DNA of 6,256 nt from Syntrophobacterales bacterium. GTDB taxonomy: Bacteria > Desulfobacterota > Syntrophorhabdia > Syntrophorhabdales > WCHB1-27. The notes below the pieces were generated by a model. It was not told where the DNA came from. It was given only the letters and a program-made list of their open reading frames with translations, and made no database searches. Positions 4,376 through 6,256 of the stretch are shown one piece after another. Position 1 is the stretch's first letter. Each line of letters begins with the position of its first letter. The translations under genes were made by a program, and so were the position numbers. The DNA lies in the NCBI GenBank assembly GCA_017881765.1, contig JADGQN010000288.1, positions 1 to 6,256 on the forward strand, given 5' to 3'.

Positions 4376-5821
4376 ATGAAAGTTATGATTACGCTCGTTT
4401 CGCTGCTTATATTTTCATCAGGTGCATATGCTCAAACCCTGGAAGATCGACTGAACGTCCTCGAGGAAAGCCTCAAGAAGCAGGAGCAGACCATCCAACA
4501 AATGAAAAGCCTCCAGGAGACGTTCAAGAAGCAGGAACAAACCCAGGAACAAACCATTGACGAGCAGCGAAAATTAATCGAAGAATTGAAAGCCGCGGTC
4601 AAACAGCCCCAGCCCGCTGCACCGCCCGCGGCTGCGGTGACGCCTCAGGCGGTGCCCTCCGGCCAGATGCAGCAGCAGGTGCAGGAGCTAAGGGAAAAAG
4701 TGGACCAGGTGGTCGAGGCGCAGAAGAAGACCGTTCCGAGCGTCTTCAATCCTGCCATCGGGTTCGTAGGTGAGACCATCTTCTCGTACAACAGCAAGAA
4801 TTCACAGCAGACGGGCAGCAGCAGGCCGGGCGGCTGGGATGTCTTCCAGCGTTCTGTGGAACTGAACGCGGCCGCGTCGGTCGATCCCTTTGCGCGCGGT
4901 TACGTGGTGATCAACGCCTCCGTCGATCCGACTACCGGCGAGGCCACCGCTGGGGTGGAGGAGGCCGCGATCGTCACGACGTCGCTGCCGTGGAACCTGA
5001 CGGTGAAAGCAGGACGGTTCTTCGGCGAATTCGGCCGGTTGTCCTACATCCACGATCATGAACTCCCCTTCGTGAACCGTCCGCTGGTGCTTGACCAGTA
5101 TGTCGGCGGCGAATCGAAGACGGACGGGGTACAGGTCAACTACCTGCTGCCGATTTCGCATTATGTGAGCCTGACAGCGGGCGTTGGTACCCAGTTCGGC
5201 GATACACCAAACAGTGTCGGCAATTTTCGTAGCGCCAATAATTTGAACTATTGGGGTCGAGCCTCCACGTACTTTGACCTGACACCCAATATCTCATTCG
5301 AACCCGGGCTTTCTGGCATGTGGAATCCGAACACAACTGACCTTGGCGGCCCCCAGCTTCAGCCCAATGGCAGTATATTCACCCAGCGCCAGCGGCGCAT
5401 GGTAGGAACAGACATTACGTTCGCCTACAGGCCGCTCCGCAACAATCAGTTCAAGAGCCTCACGTGGGGCACGGAACTGCTTTACAGCGACAATCGCTAT
5501 GACGTTACTTCGCCGGACGGCAACCTGTCCACCCAGACCGTTGGCTCCTACGGCCTGTACTCGTATCTCGCCTACAAGTTCCATCGGCAGTGGACAACCG
5601 GCGCTGTGTTCGACTGGGTGGAAAACTTGCAGAACAACCAGGCCAGAACCTCCGCGTATTCCGCCTACGTCACGTGGGCCTTGAGCCACTGGAATCAGCT
5701 GCGGCTTCAATACACGCACACCAACAACAACGCCGCGACCGGCCTGCAACCCAATGACGCCGTTTATCTGCAATGGTCGTGGATCATCGGCTCACACGCG
5801 CATGGCTGGCAGGAACGCTGA
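4376..5821 (+). CDS. Outer-membrane beta-barrel protein with N-terminal coiled coil, putative metal-uptake porin
   Basis: The protein has 481 residues. The signal peptide is 1-19, with cleavage after AYA before Gln20. Residues 21-75 are heptad-like, rich in Leu, Gln, Glu and Lys, and include a repeated KKQEQT; this is a coiled coil. A Pro/Ala-rich linker (about 76-96) and a second short helix (97-118) lead to a barrel domain from about 120 to the end. The barrel shows alternating polar/aromatic strands such as WNLTVKAGRFFGEFG, SLTAGVGTQFG and QLRLQYTHTN. The HDHELPFVNRP segment and the following GGES loop (about 226-247) are distinctive and recall zinc-associated barrel proteins found next to ZnuA-type genes. 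The last strand (YLQWSWIIG) is followed by a hydrophilic tail ending in Arg, not the usual terminal aromatic residue. GGAGGTG at 4364-4370 is well spaced from the ATG. The neighbouring binding-protein gene starts 24 nt downstream, implying one transcript. Substrate is inferred from context. Confidence 0.85.
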   Translation: MKVMITLVSLLIFSSGAYAQTLEDRLNVLEESLKKQEQTIQQMKSLQETFKKQEQTQEQTIDEQRKLIEELKAAVKQPQPAAPPAAAVTPQAVPSGQMQQQVQELREKVDQVVEAQKKTVPSVFNPAIGFVGETIFSYNSKNSQQTGSSRPGGWDVFQRSVELNAAASVDPFARGYVVINASVDPTTGEATAGVEEAAIVTTSLPWNLTVKAGRFFGEFGRLSYIHDHELPFVNRPLVLDQYVGGESKTDGVQVNYLLPISHYVSLTAGVGTQFGDTPNSVGNFRSANNLNYWGRASTYFDLTPNISFEPGLSGMWNPNTTDLGGPQLQPNGSIFTQRQRRMVGTDITFAYRPLRNNQFKSLTWGTELLYSDNRYDVTSPDGNLSTQTVGSYGLYSYLAYKFHRQWTTGAVFDWVENLQNNQARTSAYSAYVTWALSHWNQLRLQYTHTNNNAATGLQPNDAVYLQWSWIIGSHAHGWQER

Positions 5822-5830
5822 CCCTGCAAA

Positions 5831-5836
5831 GGAGGA
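5831..5836 (+). promoter_or_regulatory. Strong Shine-Dalgarno site before the metal-binding protein
   Basis: AAAGGAGGAG (5828-5837) lies within the 24-nt gap after the barrel gene and about 10 nt before ATG 5846. It fixes the start of the binding-protein gene and suggests efficient translation from a shared transcript. Confidence 0.7.
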
Positions 5837-5845
5837 GAACCTACT

Positions 5846-6256
5846 ATGAAATCAAGACTACTCCGTTTGTTATCAATCATCACCCTTGCCGGGGCCTTGT
5901 CCATGGGAGCAATGCCCGCTCACGCGGCCAAGATCCGCGTTGTCACGACGCTGACCGATTTGGCGGACTTTGCGCGCGCTGTCGGCGGCAACCTGGTAGA
6001 GGTTAACAGCTTGGCCACGGGCGTCGAAGACACGCACGGGGTTCCCATGAAACCGAGCTTCGTGCCGATGATGAACCGAGCGGACCTCATGATCCTGGTG
6101 GGGTTCGATTGCGAGCATTCTTTCCTGCCCGCGCTGCTGGAAGCGAGCAAGAATCCGCGCATCCAGGTAGGCACATCCGGGTACGTGGACTGCTCGGCGG
6201 GCATCACTCCGCGGGAGGTGCCCTCATCAACCGATCATTCCGCGGGTGACGTTCAT
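5846..6256 (+). CDS. Metal ABC transporter substrate-binding protein, ZnuA/PsaA family, 3' truncated by window end
   Basis: The visible 137 residues are open to the last base, so this gene is partial. Residues 1-27 form a signal peptide (RLLRLLSIITLAGALSM core, AHA cleavage site). The mature start KIRVVTTLTDLADFARAVGG is typical of cluster A-I periplasmic binding proteins for Zn2+ or Mn2+. The first metal-ligand region is DTHGVPMKPS (62-71), with His64 at the position of the DPH histidine in the family. ADLMILVGFDCEHSFLPALLE (79-99) and GYVDCSAGI (112-120) follow the family pattern, and the sequence reaches the GDVH motif (134-137) just before the window ends. Cys89 and Cys116 are somewhat unusual for this family. 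The protein would capture metal in the periplasm and deliver it to an inner-membrane ABC permease, presumably encoded downstream. Zinc is the likelier metal given the neighbours, but manganese is not excluded. Confidence 0.9.
   Translation, partial: MKSRLLRLLSIITLAGALSMGAMPAHAAKIRVVTTLTDLADFARAVGGNLVEVNSLATGVEDTHGVPMKPSFVPMMNRADLMILVGFDCEHSFLPALLEASKNPRIQVGTSGYVDCSAGITPREVPSSTDHSAGDVH

Noticed and set aside
1..6256. CRISPR array or defence-associated reverse transcriptase
   Set aside because: There are no regularly spaced direct repeats. Both RTs have maturase domain X, and each lies directly upstream of a domain V, so they are intron RTs, not retron, DRT or Cas1-linked RTs.

Overview
The window looks like chromosomal DNA of a Gram-negative bacterium of moderately high GC content. 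The Gram-negative call rests on an outer-membrane beta-barrel protein with a signal peptide, followed by a periplasmic metal-binding protein. I cannot name the taxon. The style of the coiled-coil porin and group II introns would fit Nitrospirota or Desulfobacterota-like lineages, but that is a guess.

Layout. (1) Positions 1 to about 3765 are occupied by two group II introns, each with its own intact reverse transcriptase/maturase and its own domain V. They appear to be nested (a twintron). The left 190 bases look like the end of domain III and the start of domain IV of an outer intron whose 5' end lies before the window. An inner intron runs from about 191 (or 189) to about 2228, with a ~600-nt 5' ribozyme half, a 436-aa RT/maturase, domain V and domain VI. 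The outer intron then resumes: a ~60-nt remainder of domain IV, a 468-aa RT/maturase, domain V with a CGC triad, and a domain VI with a bulged A, ending at 3765. The key argument is that only ~60 nt separate the end of the inner intron from the second RT gene. That is far too little for the 5' half of a second ribozyme.

(2) Positions 3766-4030 are a 265-nt non-coding 3' flank with two potential hairpins and a weak promoter candidate.

(3) Positions 4031-6256 hold three co-directional genes that look like a transition-metal (zinc or manganese) uptake operon. They are a small His/Cys-rich exported or membrane protein, a coiled-coil plus beta-barrel outer-membrane protein, and the first 137 residues of a ZnuA/PsaA-type ABC transporter substrate-binding protein cut by the window end. 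Plausibly the barrel admits metal to the periplasm, the His/Cys-rich protein binds metal at the membrane, and the binding protein hands it to an ABC permease encoded beyond the window.

The most interesting feature is the nested intron pair. The two partners are of clearly different lineages (different RTs, AGC versus CGC domain V). The inner one lacks an obvious branch-point adenosine in domain VI.
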